Shown: positions 1-8,964 of the stretch, in pieces
How the letters are laid out: every line of letters starts with the position of its first letter
How positions within the stretch are numbered: the stretch's first letter is position 1
Assembly (NCBI RefSeq): GCF_047739745.1
Contig: NZ_JBLLVA010000001.1
Location: forward strand, 398,846-462,845
DNA: 64,000 bases
DNA from: Pseudaminobacter sp047739745
GTDB taxonomy: Bacteria; Pseudomonadota; Alphaproteobacteria; Rhizobiales; Rhizobiaceae
Direction: 5' to 3'
Position numbers and translations under genes: made by a program
Notes under the pieces: model-generated
The model's database searches: none
What the model was told of the DNA's origin: nothing
What the model saw: only the letters and a program-made list of their open reading frames with translations

Positions 1-708
1 TCGAGTTGGCTGTCGCGCGAAGGCGTGATGGCGATCGTCAGCTTCCTGCCGCTACTTTATTCCGCGTGGCTGTCGGTCGTTGAAGGCCGGTATTCCGCGC
101 TTTGGGGGTTGATCGGCACGGCGCTTTGCGTGGTAACAGTCTATTGCACCGCGATGATCTACGCATCGCTGAAGTCGGTGCAGGCATGGCACACGCGTCT
201 GACGCCACTTTGCTACCTGCTGTTTGCAGCGGCGGGCGGGTTCATTCTCGCAAGCTTTTTCGCTTTTGCGGCAAGCGGGCAAACGGTCTTGCTCTCGCTC
301 CTTGCGGTGCTTTTCATCATCGGTGCCTGGATAGCGAAGACCCGCTGGCGCATGCGAATGCGCATGATGGTGCCGCTTTCCACCCCGGAAACCGCAACCG
401 GGCTCGGTAATATCGGGCATGTCAGGTTGCTTGAGCGGCCGCACGTTACCGAAAATTATCTGACCAATGAGATGGGCTTCAAGGTGGCGCGCAAGCACGC
501 CGAAAAACTCTGGCGCATCGCCTTGATTACGGGCGGCATCGTTCCGGTGATCCTGCTGGCAGCGCTGGTCCTTTTTGGAACCGACGACGGTTTTTCGACC
601 TTTGTCGCGGGTTCGGCCGTACTGTCTTTCTATGTCGGCATGCTGGTGGAGCGTTGGCTGTTTTTCGCCGAGGCTCGCCATGCGGTCATGAACTACTATG
701 GCGGTTGA
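1..708 (+). CDS. dmsC: DmsC-type DMSO reductase membrane anchor subunit, 3' part
   Basis: The frame is open from the first base and begins S-S-W-L-S-R-E-G, so the start lies upstream of the window. At least seven hydrophobic segments are visible, with short loops. The segment YCTAMIYASL followed by a W-H-T loop is typical of the DmsC/NrfD-like anchor of DMSO reductase family enzymes, which holds the catalytic and iron-sulfur subunits in the inner membrane and oxidises quinol. The catalytic (DmsA) and Fe-S (DmsB) genes are expected further upstream and cannot be seen. The family call rests on recalled sequence resemblance; the exact substrate is unknown. Confidence 0.7.
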   Translation, partial: SSWLSREGVMAIVSFLPLLYSAWLSVVEGRYSALWGLIGTALCVVTVYCTAMIYASLKSVQAWHTRLTPLCYLLFAAAGGFILASFFAFAASGQTVLLSLLAVLFIIGAWIAKTRWRMRMRMMVPLSTPETATGLGNIGHVRLLERPHVTENYLTNEMGFKVARKHAEKLWRIALITGGIVPVILLAALVLFGTDDGFSTFVAGSAVLSFYVGMLVERWLFFAEARHAVMNYYGG

Positions 709-726
709 AGTCGCGCCATAGCTGCA

Positions 727-1683
727 TCATGCCAGTTTCGGTTGCCGTCTCTTCTTGCGGCTGGCTGAAAGCGCCCACCGCTTGTGAAACCACATCCACT
801 GGCCGGGGTCCTCGCGCACCCAGCGTTCGACGACATCGTTGAGAAGCTGCGCGGTGGCTGCCGTATCGACGGTGCCGTCGGCATCGCGCGGCAGTTTCAG
901 GCGGTCTTCTATTTCGAGGCGGAAGCGATTTCCGGGCAGGCGGATGCAGCGCGCCGGATAGACGTCGCAATCGAACTGCCTTGCAAGTTTTGGCAGCAGC
1001 GGGCTGGTCTCGCAGGCACGCCCGAAGAACGTCGTCGGCAGGCCGTGCATGAATTTCTGGTCCACCAGCACGCCGATCGTGCCGTCGGCCTCCAGAATCC
1101 GGGCGAGGGCGAGTGACGCGCCCGCTTTGGATGCCAGCAGATCGCCCATGATCGAGCGGCGGGTCGAAAGGATATAGTCGGCGATGTAGGGGTTGTTGGG
1201 CGGGCGAAACAGGGCGGTCACCTTCATGCCGAAGGTGGCGCCGGCTATCGGCAGCAACTCGAAATTCCCGACATGCCCGGTGAAAATGATGTGGGGCTTC
1301 TCCTCTCCGGCAATGCGCTCGAACAGGCGTTCACCCGAAACCTCGACACGTCCGGGCTTTGCGGCATACGGGTCATAGTCGAAGATCGAATCGAGAAAGA
1401 TGTATTCCGCGGCCAGCCGCGCCATGTTGCCCCACATGTCGAGCGCGATGGCCTGGATTTCCTGCTCGCTTTTTTCCGGATAGGCACGGCGCAGATTGTC
1501 GAGCGCGACGCGATGGCGGCCGACCAGCGGACCGATGCGGCGACCGGCCCGATCCGCGAAATTCAATGCCTTGTCTGTGGGCAGCCTCCGCAGCATGGCG
1601 AGCACCGCCATTGCGATCTGCGCCGTCACCCAATAGTTCGCCTGCTTGAGGGCTCGCGACAGGCGGTAGAGAAGGGCGTTCAC
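727..1683 (-). CDS. lpxXL: Very-long-chain acyltransferase LpxXL (lipid A late acyltransferase)
   Basis: A 318-residue member of the LpxL/HtrB lysophospholipid acyltransferase family. It carries the HX4E catalytic motif (H137-V-G-N-F-E142) and an N-terminal hydrophobic stretch for inner-membrane association. In rhizobia LpxXL transfers the 27-hydroxyoctacosanoyl chain from AcpXL to lipid A. It is the last gene of the acpXL cluster. The GTG at 1683 was chosen because the family N-terminus begins there and it follows the adh stop by only 14 bases. A longer open frame upstream overlaps adh and does not look like protein. Family call is secure; the exact acyl chain is inferred from neighbours. 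Confidence 0.88.
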   Translation of the reverse strand: MNALLYRLSRALKQANYWVTAQIAMAVLAMLRRLPTDKALNFADRAGRRIGPLVGRHRVALDNLRRAYPEKSEQEIQAIALDMWGNMARLAAEYIFLDSIFDYDPYAAKPGRVEVSGERLFERIAGEEKPHIIFTGHVGNFELLPIAGATFGMKVTALFRPPNNPYIADYILSTRRSIMGDLLASKAGASLALARILEADGTIGVLVDQKFMHGLPTTFFGRACETSPLLPKLARQFDCDVYPARCIRLPGNRFRLEIEDRLKLPRDADGTVDTAATAQLLNDVVERWVREDPGQWMWFHKRWALSASRKKRRQPKLA

Positions 1684-1697
1684 GGCGCTACCCGCCC

Positions 1698-2726
1698 TCA
1701 GCCGATGCGCAGGACGATCTTGCCGAACACGTCGCGGCCTTCCATGCGCTTCAGGGCCGTATCGATCGAGGCGAAATCGACTTCGGTATCGATCACGGGT
1801 GCAACCAGGCCAGCGGCCATTTTCTGCATGGCATCGGCCATGTTTTCCATGCGGCAACCGAATGAGCCGAGCAGCTTCAACTGTTGCTGGAAAAGCTGCA
1901 TCAAATTGATCTGCGTCGACACGCCCGAGGTGGATCCGCAGGTGACCAGGCGTCCGCCGCGTTTCATCGACAGCATCGAGCCTGCCCAGGTATCGGCGCC
2001 GACATGCTCGAAAACCACGTCGACGCCCTTCTTTTTCGTCAGCTTGCGCACCACGCCTTCAAAGCGGTCCTCGCGGTAGTTGATGACATGGTCGGCCCCG
2101 AGCGCCTTGGCTTTCTCGATCTTGTCGTTCGAACCGACCGTGGTGATGACCGTGCAGCCCATGCGCTTGGCAAGCTGGATCGCAGCCGATCCGATGCCCG
2201 AGCCGCCGGCATGGATGAGGATCGTCTCGCCGGGTTCCAGCCTGGCATTGTCGAACAGCATGTGCTCGACCGTGCCGAAGGTAACTGGCGCGACGGCCGC
2301 GCTGATCGCGTCCACACCGGGCGGAGCCGGCACGAGCAGCCGCGCAGGCAGGTTGATTTTTTCCTGCGCGAAGCCGTCGAGATGAAATCCGTGAACGCCC
2401 GAGACATGCTCGCAGAGATTGTCGCGGCCTTCACGGCACGGACGGCAAAGTCCGCAGGTGCGCGCACCATAGATCGAGACGAGTTGCCCCGGCGCGAGAT
2501 TCGATACGCCCGGTCCGACAGTTTCGACTTCGCCGGAAGCCTCCGCCCCGATCACCAGCGGCAGCTTGCGCTTGGCGAACGCCATGCCGCGCCAGCCCCA
2601 GACGTCGATATGGTTGAGTGCCACCGCCTTGATGCGCAGCGTGACTTCGCCAAGTGCAGGGGCCGGCGGCGGAGCGATTTCCACCGCCTCGAGTTTGCGG
2701 TCCTCGACGAGTTGCAGTGCGCGCAT
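1698..2726 (-). CDS. Zinc-type medium-chain alcohol dehydrogenase of the acpXL cluster
   Basis: 342-residue MDR-superfamily oxidoreductase. The N-terminal GroES-like domain holds a four-cysteine structural zinc lobe (C-G-L-C-R-P-C then C after six residues). The Rossmann domain has a G-G-S-G-I-G-type loop near residue 175. The same gene (adh2XL) sits between fabF1 and lpxXL in Rhizobium and Sinorhizobium, where it is thought to act on the very-long-chain acyl chain, for example in hydroxyl handling. The reaction has not been settled, so a more specific name is not given. It lies 41 bases downstream of fabF1, probably in one transcript. Confidence 0.8.
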   Translation of the reverse strand: MRALQLVEDRKLEAVEIAPPPAPALGEVTLRIKAVALNHIDVWGWRGMAFAKRKLPLVIGAEASGEVETVGPGVSNLAPGQLVSIYGARTCGLCRPCREGRDNLCEHVSGVHGFHLDGFAQEKINLPARLLVPAPPGVDAISAAVAPVTFGTVEHMLFDNARLEPGETILIHAGGSGIGSAAIQLAKRMGCTVITTVGSNDKIEKAKALGADHVINYREDRFEGVVRKLTKKKGVDVVFEHVGADTWAGSMLSMKRGGRLVTCGSTSGVSTQINLMQLFQQQLKLLGSFGCRMENMADAMQKMAAGLVAPVIDTEVDFASIDTALKRMEGRDVFGKIVLRIG

Positions 2727-2767
2727 CGGCGGGCGTTTCCTTCGAATAAACCTTCGGAAGGGCTCGC

Positions 2768-4039
2768 TTAGACGGGTTCACGCGCCATGACAAGGCAGGT
2801 GTTCTGCCCGCCGAAGCCGAATGAATTGGAAAGCACGGTCGAGACGTCTGCCTCGCGCTTCTTGTTCGGCACCACGTCCAGTTCGATCGCGGGGTCGCGA
2901 TTGTCATAGTTGATGGTCGGCGGGATAATGCCCTCGCGCATTGTCAGAAGCGAAAAAGCTGCCTCGATTGCACCAGCGGCCGACAGGGTATGGCCGATCA
3001 TCGATTTGTTGGAGGAGATCGGTGTCGCGCGCATCCGCTCGCCGAACACCGTCGACAGCGACAGATGCTCCATCTTGTCGTTTTCCGGCGTGGAGGTACC
3101 ATGAGCGTTGACGTAGTCGATGCCGTCCTCGGCGAAGCCGGCATCGGCCAGGGCGGCCTTGACCGCCGCGATTGCGGGCGAGCCATCCGGCTTGGAGCGG
3201 GTGCGATGGAAGTCATCGGCCTTTTCGCCGCAACCGCTCAAGATGCCGAGAATCGTTGCGCCACGGGCAAGCGCGCTTTCCAGCGATTCCAGCACCAGGG
3301 CCGCCGAGCCTTCAGCCAGCACGAAGCCGTCGCGGTCCTTGGAAAAGGGTTTCGAGGCTTTCTCGGGAACATCGTTCTGAGTGGAAAGCGCCGAGAGCAG
3401 CGAGAAACGGATCAACGCTTCGGCAGTGGCCGAGCCGTCGGCGCCGATCGACAGCGCCCGGTCGCATTCTCCGCGCCTTATCGCCTCGACGCCGAGTTGG
3501 ATCGCGGTGGCGCCCGAAGCGCAGGCCGTTGAAAGCGTTATCGGCAGGCCACGGGTGCCGAATTCGTCGGCAAGCCGCGCGGCGATAGAGCCGAATTGCG
3601 AGGTCTCGAATATCTCGAGCGTCGGCAGGTTGCGGGCGACGGTCAGGAGCCGGTCTGCCGCGTTGCCGTCCTTGCCTGAATTGTAGAGTGAGAAGCGCTC
3701 GCGCCAGTCAAGCTCGACCGGCGGCGAGGCAAGAAACAGCGGGCCGTCGAAATTGTCGGCATCGAGCCCGGCCTCGGCGATTGCCTCACGTGCGGAAATT
3801 TCGGCAAGCTCATAGGTCAGCGCGCTGGCGCCCTTATTGCTCGACGGCAGGAAGTCGACGGTGCCGGCAATTCTGGTGTTGAGGTGCTCGACCGGAAAGC
3901 GGGTGATGGGGTGGATGCCGGATTTGCCGGAAGTGAGCGCTGCCCAGTTATCGGCCTTGCCGACGCCGAGCGAGGTGACCACGCCTATGCCGGTTACGGC
4001 GACGATGGGCCTGCCGAGATGGTCGCTATGCTTAGCCAT
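2768..4039 (-). CDS. fabF1XL: Beta-ketoacyl-ACP synthase FabF1XL (catalytically intact)
   Basis: 423-residue KAS II-type condensing enzyme. All catalytic residues are present: Cys173 in T-A-C-A-S-G, His313 in N-A-H-G-T-S-T-P, and His350 in N-K-S-M-I-G-H. It is expected to elongate acyl chains on AcpXL with malonyl-ACP to reach C26-C30 for lipid A. It follows fabF2 by 12 bases, and FabF2 lacks catalytic residues, so the two probably work as a pair (inference). The ATG at 4039 is preceded by G-G-A-A-C-G-G, a usable ribosome binding site. Confidence 0.88.
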   Translation of the reverse strand: MAKHSDHLGRPIVAVTGIGVVTSLGVGKADNWAALTSGKSGIHPITRFPVEHLNTRIAGTVDFLPSSNKGASALTYELAEISAREAIAEAGLDADNFDGPLFLASPPVELDWRERFSLYNSGKDGNAADRLLTVARNLPTLEIFETSQFGSIAARLADEFGTRGLPITLSTACASGATAIQLGVEAIRRGECDRALSIGADGSATAEALIRFSLLSALSTQNDVPEKASKPFSKDRDGFVLAEGSAALVLESLESALARGATILGILSGCGEKADDFHRTRSKPDGSPAIAAVKAALADAGFAEDGIDYVNAHGTSTPENDKMEHLSLSTVFGERMRATPISSNKSMIGHTLSAAGAIEAAFSLLTMREGIIPPTINYDNRDPAIELDVVPNKKREADVSTVLSNSFGFGGQNTCLVMAREPV

Positions 4040-4051
4040 GTCCGTTCCGCT

Positions 4052-5242
4052 TCAGTCGAGTGCGCCAATCAGCGCCATGCCCTCGAAATAGTGATAGCCG
4101 ATCGCCGTGGCCAGGACGGAGCGTGGCGCACCCGCAAAAGGCTTTTCCGCCATGGCGTCGAACGGGGGAAGCCCGGCCTTGCGGTCGATCGCCAGTGCTG
4201 CAAGCGCCACGGCGAACGGAAACTGCGCTTCCTTCAGATGGCCGGTAAGCGTGCCGAAGCCGCGCACGGCCAGGCCCTCATGCCTGCGAAGCGCCGATTT
4301 TTCCGCAGCGGTGGCCGCATGGGCGCCGGAGGCGCCGGAGATCGCCAGAAGCGGGCCGTCGGGGAGTGCGGTTCTGTCCAGAAGACTGGAAATCGCGTCA
4401 GCAAGATTTTCCCTGGAGCGCCTGGCGCGACCGGAGATCACCGGTCCGAGTTGTGCATAGGCGTGGTGGCCGCGCTTTTGTGCATGTTCGCGTGATTCGA
4501 GCACCAGAAAGGCCGCGCCCGAGCCGCTGACCACGCCACCGCCGTCAGCCCCGTCGCGCTGCCATACCGGCTTCCATGGACCACGATGCAGATAGCCGCC
4601 AAGTTCATAGCCGAGCAGCATGTCCGGATGCTCGGTCTGAAAGGCGCCGCCCACCAGCATATGCGAGGACTGGCCGGAGCGGATGCGCGCCGCCGCCGTT
4701 TCCACTGCCGAAACACCGGCGCCTTCCTCTCCCATGAAGGTGCGCGACGAGCCCGTGACTTTGTGGACGATGGAGATATTGCCGGCGAGGAGGTTCGAAA
4801 GCTGCGCCAGAAACAGCGTCGGCCGCAGCTCCGTGGTCAACTTTTCGTTGAGCAGAACGTCGTGATCATTGCGGTTTTCGGAGGCCGCCAGAATGTCGCT
4901 GTCGACAGCCTCGTCGCGCTCGCCCCCGCCGGCGGCCACGACCATGTCCATGGTCGCGCAGAGCGCTTCGTCGGCCTTGATTCCGGCATCGTCGAGCGCA
5001 AGGCCCGCCGCATAGGTGCCCAGGCGTTGCCATGTCTCCATCTGGCGCTGGTCGCCGCGCTTGGCGATCTGCAGGCTCCAGTCGATCTCGGGCAGGGGAT
5101 GTATGGCGTAGGGCGGATAACGTTCGGTATCGACCACAGGCGCGGGATTCGCGGCGGTCAGCTTTTGCCAGTGCGCATCGGTGCCTTCGCCCAGCGACGA
5201 GACAAGGCCGATGCCGGTGATGACGACGTCGTGGGCGCTCAT
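4052..5242 (-). CDS. fabF2XL: Ketosynthase-like FabF2XL, lacking catalytic Cys and one His (chain-length-factor-like)
   Basis: 396-residue thiolase-fold protein of the KAS family (V-V-I-T-G-I-G start; G-S-G-A-A-F-L-V-L-E-S conserved strand). Aligned on the conserved Gly of the following helix (Gly190), the catalytic Cys position is Glu173 (G-E-E-G-A-G), and the first catalytic His falls at Gly303 (I-S-G-A-S-G). Only the second His is kept (T-L-T-G-H335). It is therefore unlikely to condense acyl chains alone. The situation resembles the KS-beta/chain-length-factor subunit of type II polyketide synthases, which has Gln at this site. It most likely pairs with FabF1, encoded 12 bases downstream, to set chain length. 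Rhizobia have a fabF2XL in this place; the partner role is inference. Confidence 0.82.
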   Translation of the reverse strand: MSAHDVVITGIGLVSSLGEGTDAHWQKLTAANPAPVVDTERYPPYAIHPLPEIDWSLQIAKRGDQRQMETWQRLGTYAAGLALDDAGIKADEALCATMDMVVAAGGGERDEAVDSDILAASENRNDHDVLLNEKLTTELRPTLFLAQLSNLLAGNISIVHKVTGSSRTFMGEEGAGVSAVETAAARIRSGQSSHMLVGGAFQTEHPDMLLGYELGGYLHRGPWKPVWQRDGADGGGVVSGSGAAFLVLESREHAQKRGHHAYAQLGPVISGRARRSRENLADAISSLLDRTALPDGPLLAISGASGAHAATAAEKSALRRHEGLAVRGFGTLTGHLKEAQFPFAVALAALAIDRKAGLPPFDAMAEKPFAGAPRSVLATAIGYHYFEGMALIGALD

Positions 5243-5278
5243 GAATTTTTGTCGGTCAGTGGACCATCCCCGTCAAGG

Positions 5279-5563
5279 TCAGGCGGCCGACTTGGCTGCG
5301 ACCAGACCATCGATCTTGGCGCAAAGATTCTTCATCAGGAAATATTCGTCGGTCGAAGCCTTGCCGTCATTGACGTCCTGCGTCCATTTCTCAAGCGGCA
5401 CCTTGATGCCGAACTCCTTGTCGATCGCGAACACGATATCGAGGAAGTCAAGGCTGTCGATGCCAAGATCATCGATGGTATGGCTCTCGGGGGTGATGGT
5501 ATCGCGGTCGATCTCGCTCGTATCGGCGATGATTCTGGCGACTTTGTCGAATGTCGTTGACAC
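5279..5563 (-). CDS. acpXL: Very-long-chain acyl carrier protein AcpXL
   Basis: 94-residue acyl carrier protein with the phosphopantetheine attachment site at Ser37 (G-I-D-S-L-D-F). The sequence is the specialised AcpXL type (about 92-94 residues, with K-E-F-G-I-K-V-P-L-E-K-W), which carries the 27-hydroxy C28 chain made for rhizobial lipid A. A GTG start at 5563 is chosen because it gives the family N-terminus S-T-T-F-D-K-V and has G-A-A-G-G-A-A-A-A just upstream. Only 36 bases separate its stop from fabF2; the dehydratase gene fabZXL that usually sits there in Rhizobium is absent. Confidence 0.93.
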   Translation of the reverse strand: MSTTFDKVARIIADTSEIDRDTITPESHTIDDLGIDSLDFLDIVFAIDKEFGIKVPLEKWTQDVNDGKASTDEYFLMKNLCAKIDGLVAAKSAA

Positions 5564-5711
5564 GGCTTTTCCTTCACGTCCGGGCGGATTTGATCCGCGC
5601 ATGTTTGTTCGGCTCTCTAATCGGTTTTGACCGGCAGGAAAAGGGCCAATCAGCTTGCGTCGTTTGCGAGCCGACGCCGCGCCATGCTGATCCGCTGGTT
5701 CCCGCGGCTCC

Positions 5712-6266
5712 TTAATTGAACACGATACGGCCGAGAATATGGAGACGCTCGCCCTCGGCGCGGACAATGATTGCCTCGCCTTCGCGGGCCGTTCTGCCCG
5801 TGAGCGCGACGATATTCTCCAGGTGCGTGATCATGACCAGATTGCCCGATCCGCTGAACGAGCGGACTTCCTCCATCACCGCGGCGTTCTGCGCCTTGGC
5901 GCCCGGCCCCTCGTCCGCCGGCCGGTCGAGAGCGGCAAATGGCTCCACGATTCTTTCGTCAAAGGCCAGTCGTGCGGTTTCGAGGCAGTTGCAGAAGCGA
6001 CTGGTCAGCACGCGCTCGGTAAATTCCGCGCGCGCCAGGAACAGAGCTCCCATCTTGCGCGCCTGCTGCTTGCCACGGTCGGCCAGATTGCGCTGGGTGG
6101 AGCATTTCTCGATGTCGAAATTGGCAGGCTCGCCGGTTCCAGGCGTTATCGCGTGCCGAAGCAGAACGACGTGGCCGCCCTCGCGCAGCAGCGCCCAACC
6201 CGCTTCCGTCGCTTGCGCTGGCGTGAGCGCGAGTAGCAAAAACAAAATCGCAACGAATCTGAGCAT
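5712..6266 (-). CDS. Secreted histidine phosphatase family protein
   Basis: 184 residues with a signal peptide (hydrophobic residues 3-16, likely cleavage after A-Q-A). The histidine phosphatase (phosphoglycerate-mutase-like) core is recognisable. Catalytic R37-H38 lies in L-L-R-H-A, a C-L-E-T-A segment follows, and a second catalytic His is in M-I-T-H. The RHA triplet replaces the more common RHG. It would act in the periplasm on phosphate esters; the substrate is unknown. It stands alone, divergent from the next gene and 148 bases upstream of acpXL. Confidence 0.72.
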   Translation of the reverse strand: MLRFVAILFLLLALTPAQATEAGWALLREGGHVVLLRHAITPGTGEPANFDIEKCSTQRNLADRGKQQARKMGALFLARAEFTERVLTSRFCNCLETARLAFDERIVEPFAALDRPADEGPGAKAQNAAVMEEVRSFSGSGNLVMITHLENIVALTGRTAREGEAIIVRAEGERLHILGRIVFN

Positions 6267-6386
6267 GCACTATCCTTGCACGATTCCTCAAATATAGGGA
6301 TGTGAAAGCCAGCCGAAAGGCAAGCATTAGAAGCAACCCCGAGGCTTCGATTGCGCCTGTCCTTCCGCTCGCCTATCACCGGGGCA

Positions 6387-7328
6387 ATGTCTTTGCTGTC
6401 CGAAACAGTCCTTTTCGTCTTCGGCCTCGTCGCACTCGGCTATCTTGCCGGGCGGATGGGCTATCTCAAGTCTGATGCCGGGGATGCATTGTCGCAGTTC
6501 GCTGTCGGAATCGCGCTTCCGGTGCTGCTGTTTCGTACGATGGTCGGTGCGGATTTTCATGGAAGCGCCCCCTGGGCGCTTTGGACCGTCTATTTCAGTT
6601 CGGCGGCGGTTGCATGGCTGGCGGGTCATCTGGCCACCACACGACTCTTCGGGCGCACGTCTCAGGCAGGCGTGGTCGGCGGTGTTTCGACTGCGTTCTC
6701 CAATCTCGTCCTGCTCGGCATTCCGTTCATGCTCGGCGTGTTCGGTCAGGAAGGCTTCGAGATTCTGTCGCTTATCATCGCCGTCCACCTGCCGGTCATG
6801 CTGGCGGCGTCGATCGTCCTTTTCGAAATTTTCGGCAAGACCGCCGTCCATCCGTTGCGGGTCGCTGGCGACTTCCTGCGCCGGCTTTTCGCCAATCCGC
6901 TGATCATTGCCATAGTGGCCGGTCTGGCATGGCGCCTGACCGGCTGGCCGCTGCCAGGGTTGGCTTCACGCCTGGTGGATGCGCTCGCCGATGTCGCTGG
7001 ACCGGTGGCGCTGTTTGCCATGGGTCTGGGGCTGTGCAAGTTCGGCCTGTCGGGAAACGTCAAGCCCGCGATCCTGCTATCGGCGCTCAAGCTGTTCCTC
7101 ATGCCAGCTACTGCGCTGCTGCTGGCATGGCTTTCCGGCTTGCCGCAACTGCCGGCCATGGTGGTGGTCGCCGCTGCCTCGCTGCCGCCCGGCGTCAATT
7201 CCTACCTGATCGCGACCCAGTTCGGCACAGGGCAGGCGCTGGCCTCCAACCAGTTGACGATAGCCACTGCCTGTGCCCTTGCCAGCACGTTGTTCTGGCT
7301 GGCCGTCGCCCAGGCCGTTTTCGCATAG
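6387..7328 (+). CDS. AEC-family transporter (auxin efflux carrier-like permease)
   Basis: 313 residues, almost entirely hydrophobic, with about ten membrane segments in two repeats of five. A conserved N-P-L-I-I-A motif opens the second half, and P-P-G-V-N-S-Y-L lies near the end; both are characteristic of the AEC family (PF03547). Family members move malonate, other dicarboxylates or similar organic anions; the substrate here is unknown. The ATG at 6387 is preferred over an upstream TTG at 6351 because the hydrophobic N-terminus starts there. It stands apart from both neighbours. Confidence 0.75.
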   Translation: MSLLSETVLFVFGLVALGYLAGRMGYLKSDAGDALSQFAVGIALPVLLFRTMVGADFHGSAPWALWTVYFSSAAVAWLAGHLATTRLFGRTSQAGVVGGVSTAFSNLVLLGIPFMLGVFGQEGFEILSLIIAVHLPVMLAASIVLFEIFGKTAVHPLRVAGDFLRRLFANPLIIAIVAGLAWRLTGWPLPGLASRLVDALADVAGPVALFAMGLGLCKFGLSGNVKPAILLSALKLFLMPATALLLAWLSGLPQLPAMVVVAAASLPPGVNSYLIATQFGTGQALASNQLTIATACALASTLFWLAVAQAVFA

Positions 7329-7485
7329 CTTGCTGGACCATCGTCTTGCTGTGCCAAGGCGATTGATCCAGGTGCGGCTGCCGGGCTAAGAAGTGGCGGG
7401 TGGCCGAAAAAGCCATATATCCTTCGTAGAATCCCCTGTCGTGAATTCCAGAAAGCCAGCGCGCGGGCGCTGACGAGAGGCAAAA

Positions 7486-8943
7486 ATGCTCCAGAAAACC
7501 AGCCATTTCATGCGTCAGGCCAATCTCATCGACGGCGAATGGGTGCAGGCCGATTCCGGCCGGACCATCGACGTGACGAACCCGGCGACGGGCCTGAAGA
7601 TCGGAACGGTGCCGAAATCGGGGGCGGCCGAAACGCGCAGAGCTATCGAGGCGGCTGAAACTGCTTTCCAGTCGTGGCGCAAGACCTCGGCGCTCGAACG
7701 CTCGAAGCTCTTGCGCAAGCTGCACGACGCCATCATGGACAATCAGGATGCGCTTGCCGAGCTGCTGACCATCGAGCAGGGCAAATCGCTGTTCGAATCG
7801 CGTGGCGAGGTCGCTTCCTCTGCCGCCTATATCCTGTGGTTCGCGGAGGAGGGTCGGCGCGTCTATGGCGATGTGGTGCCGTCGCCCTGGGCGGATCGCC
7901 GTATCCTGGTGACCAAGGAGCCGGTCGGCGTCATTGCGGCGATCACGCCCTGGAATTTCCCGAACTCGATGCTCGCCCGCAAGCTCGGGCCTGCCCTTGC
8001 CGCAGGCTGCACGGCTGTCGTCAAGCCTGCCTCGCAGACACCCTATTCAGGGCTTGCCTGGGGTGCGCTGTGTGAGGAGGTCGGTTTTCCCAAGGGTGTC
8101 GTCAACATCGTCACGGGTTCGGCCGGTGAGATCGGCGACGAGATCTGTGCAAATCCGCTGGTCAGGAAAATCACCTTCACCGGCTCGACCGAAATCGGCA
8201 AGATCCTGATCCAGAAATCGGCTTCGACGGTCAAGAAAGTGTCGATGGAACTCGGCGGCAATGCGCCTTTCCTCGTCTTCGACGATGCCGACATCGATCG
8301 CGCGATCGAAGGCGCCATGACCGCGAAATACCGCAACTCGGGCCAGACCTGCGTGTGCACCAACCGCTTCTTCGTGCAGGCCGGCATCTATGACGAATTC
8401 GTCGAGAAGCTCGCGGCCGCTTCGAACAAGCTCAAGGTCGGTTCCGGTCTCGATGAAGGGGTCCAGCAGGGGCCGCTGATCGACGAGAACGCGGTCGAGA
8501 AGGTCGAGGAGTTCATCGCGGATGCGACCGCCAAGGGTGGCAAGGTCGTTGCCGGTGGCAAGCGGCATGCGCTCGGTGGTTCGTTCTTCGAGCCCACCGT
8601 GATTGCCGACGCGTCGCCGAAGATGAAGTTCATGAAGGAAGAGATCTTCGGCCCGGTCGCCCCGGTGTTCAGATTCGAGACCGAAGAAGAGGCGGTCAGC
8701 CTCGCCAATGACACCGAATTCGGCCTCGCCTGCTATTTCTACACCGGTAATCTCGGTCGGGCGTTCCGGGTCATGGAAGGTCTGAAATACGGCATGGTCG
8801 GCGTCAATGAAGGTCTGATCACCACGCCCGAGGCGCCTTTTGGCGGGGTCAAGGAGTCGGGTCTCGGCAAGGAAGGCGGACATCAGGGCATCGAGGATTA
8901 TCTCGATACCAAATATGTCTGCATCGGCGGGCTCGGCTTCTAG
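7486..8943 (+). CDS. gabD: NAD(P)-dependent succinate-semialdehyde dehydrogenase
   Basis: 485-residue aldehyde dehydrogenase. The catalytic nucleophile Cys289 lies in G-Q-T-C-V-C, where the neighbouring Cys291 is typical of the GabD subfamily. The general base Glu is in M-E-L-G-G-N, and the NAD-binding F-T-G-S-T-E-I-G segment is present. It oxidises succinate semialdehyde to succinate, the last step of the GABA shunt. A GAGAGG ribosome binding site precedes the ATG. A mutarotase gene follows after 21 bases, possibly in the same transcript. A second gabD-like gene is at 53604-55064 in the catabolic operon. Confidence 0.83.
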   Translation: MLQKTSHFMRQANLIDGEWVQADSGRTIDVTNPATGLKIGTVPKSGAAETRRAIEAAETAFQSWRKTSALERSKLLRKLHDAIMDNQDALAELLTIEQGKSLFESRGEVASSAAYILWFAEEGRRVYGDVVPSPWADRRILVTKEPVGVIAAITPWNFPNSMLARKLGPALAAGCTAVVKPASQTPYSGLAWGALCEEVGFPKGVVNIVTGSAGEIGDEICANPLVRKITFTGSTEIGKILIQKSASTVKKVSMELGGNAPFLVFDDADIDRAIEGAMTAKYRNSGQTCVCTNRFFVQAGIYDEFVEKLAAASNKLKVGSGLDEGVQQGPLIDENAVEKVEEFIADATAKGGKVVAGGKRHALGGSFFEPTVIADASPKMKFMKEEIFGPVAPVFRFETEEEAVSLANDTEFGLACYFYTGNLGRAFRVMEGLKYGMVGVNEGLITTPEAPFGGVKESGLGKEGGHQGIEDYLDTKYVCIGGLGF

Positions 8944-8964
8944 CAGCCGACGCGATAGGGGCGC

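Noticed and set aside
1684..1857. Upstream extension of lpxXL
   Set aside because: The extension overlaps adh in another frame, is Arg-rich and unlike the acyltransferase family; the GTG at 1683 fits the family N-terminus.
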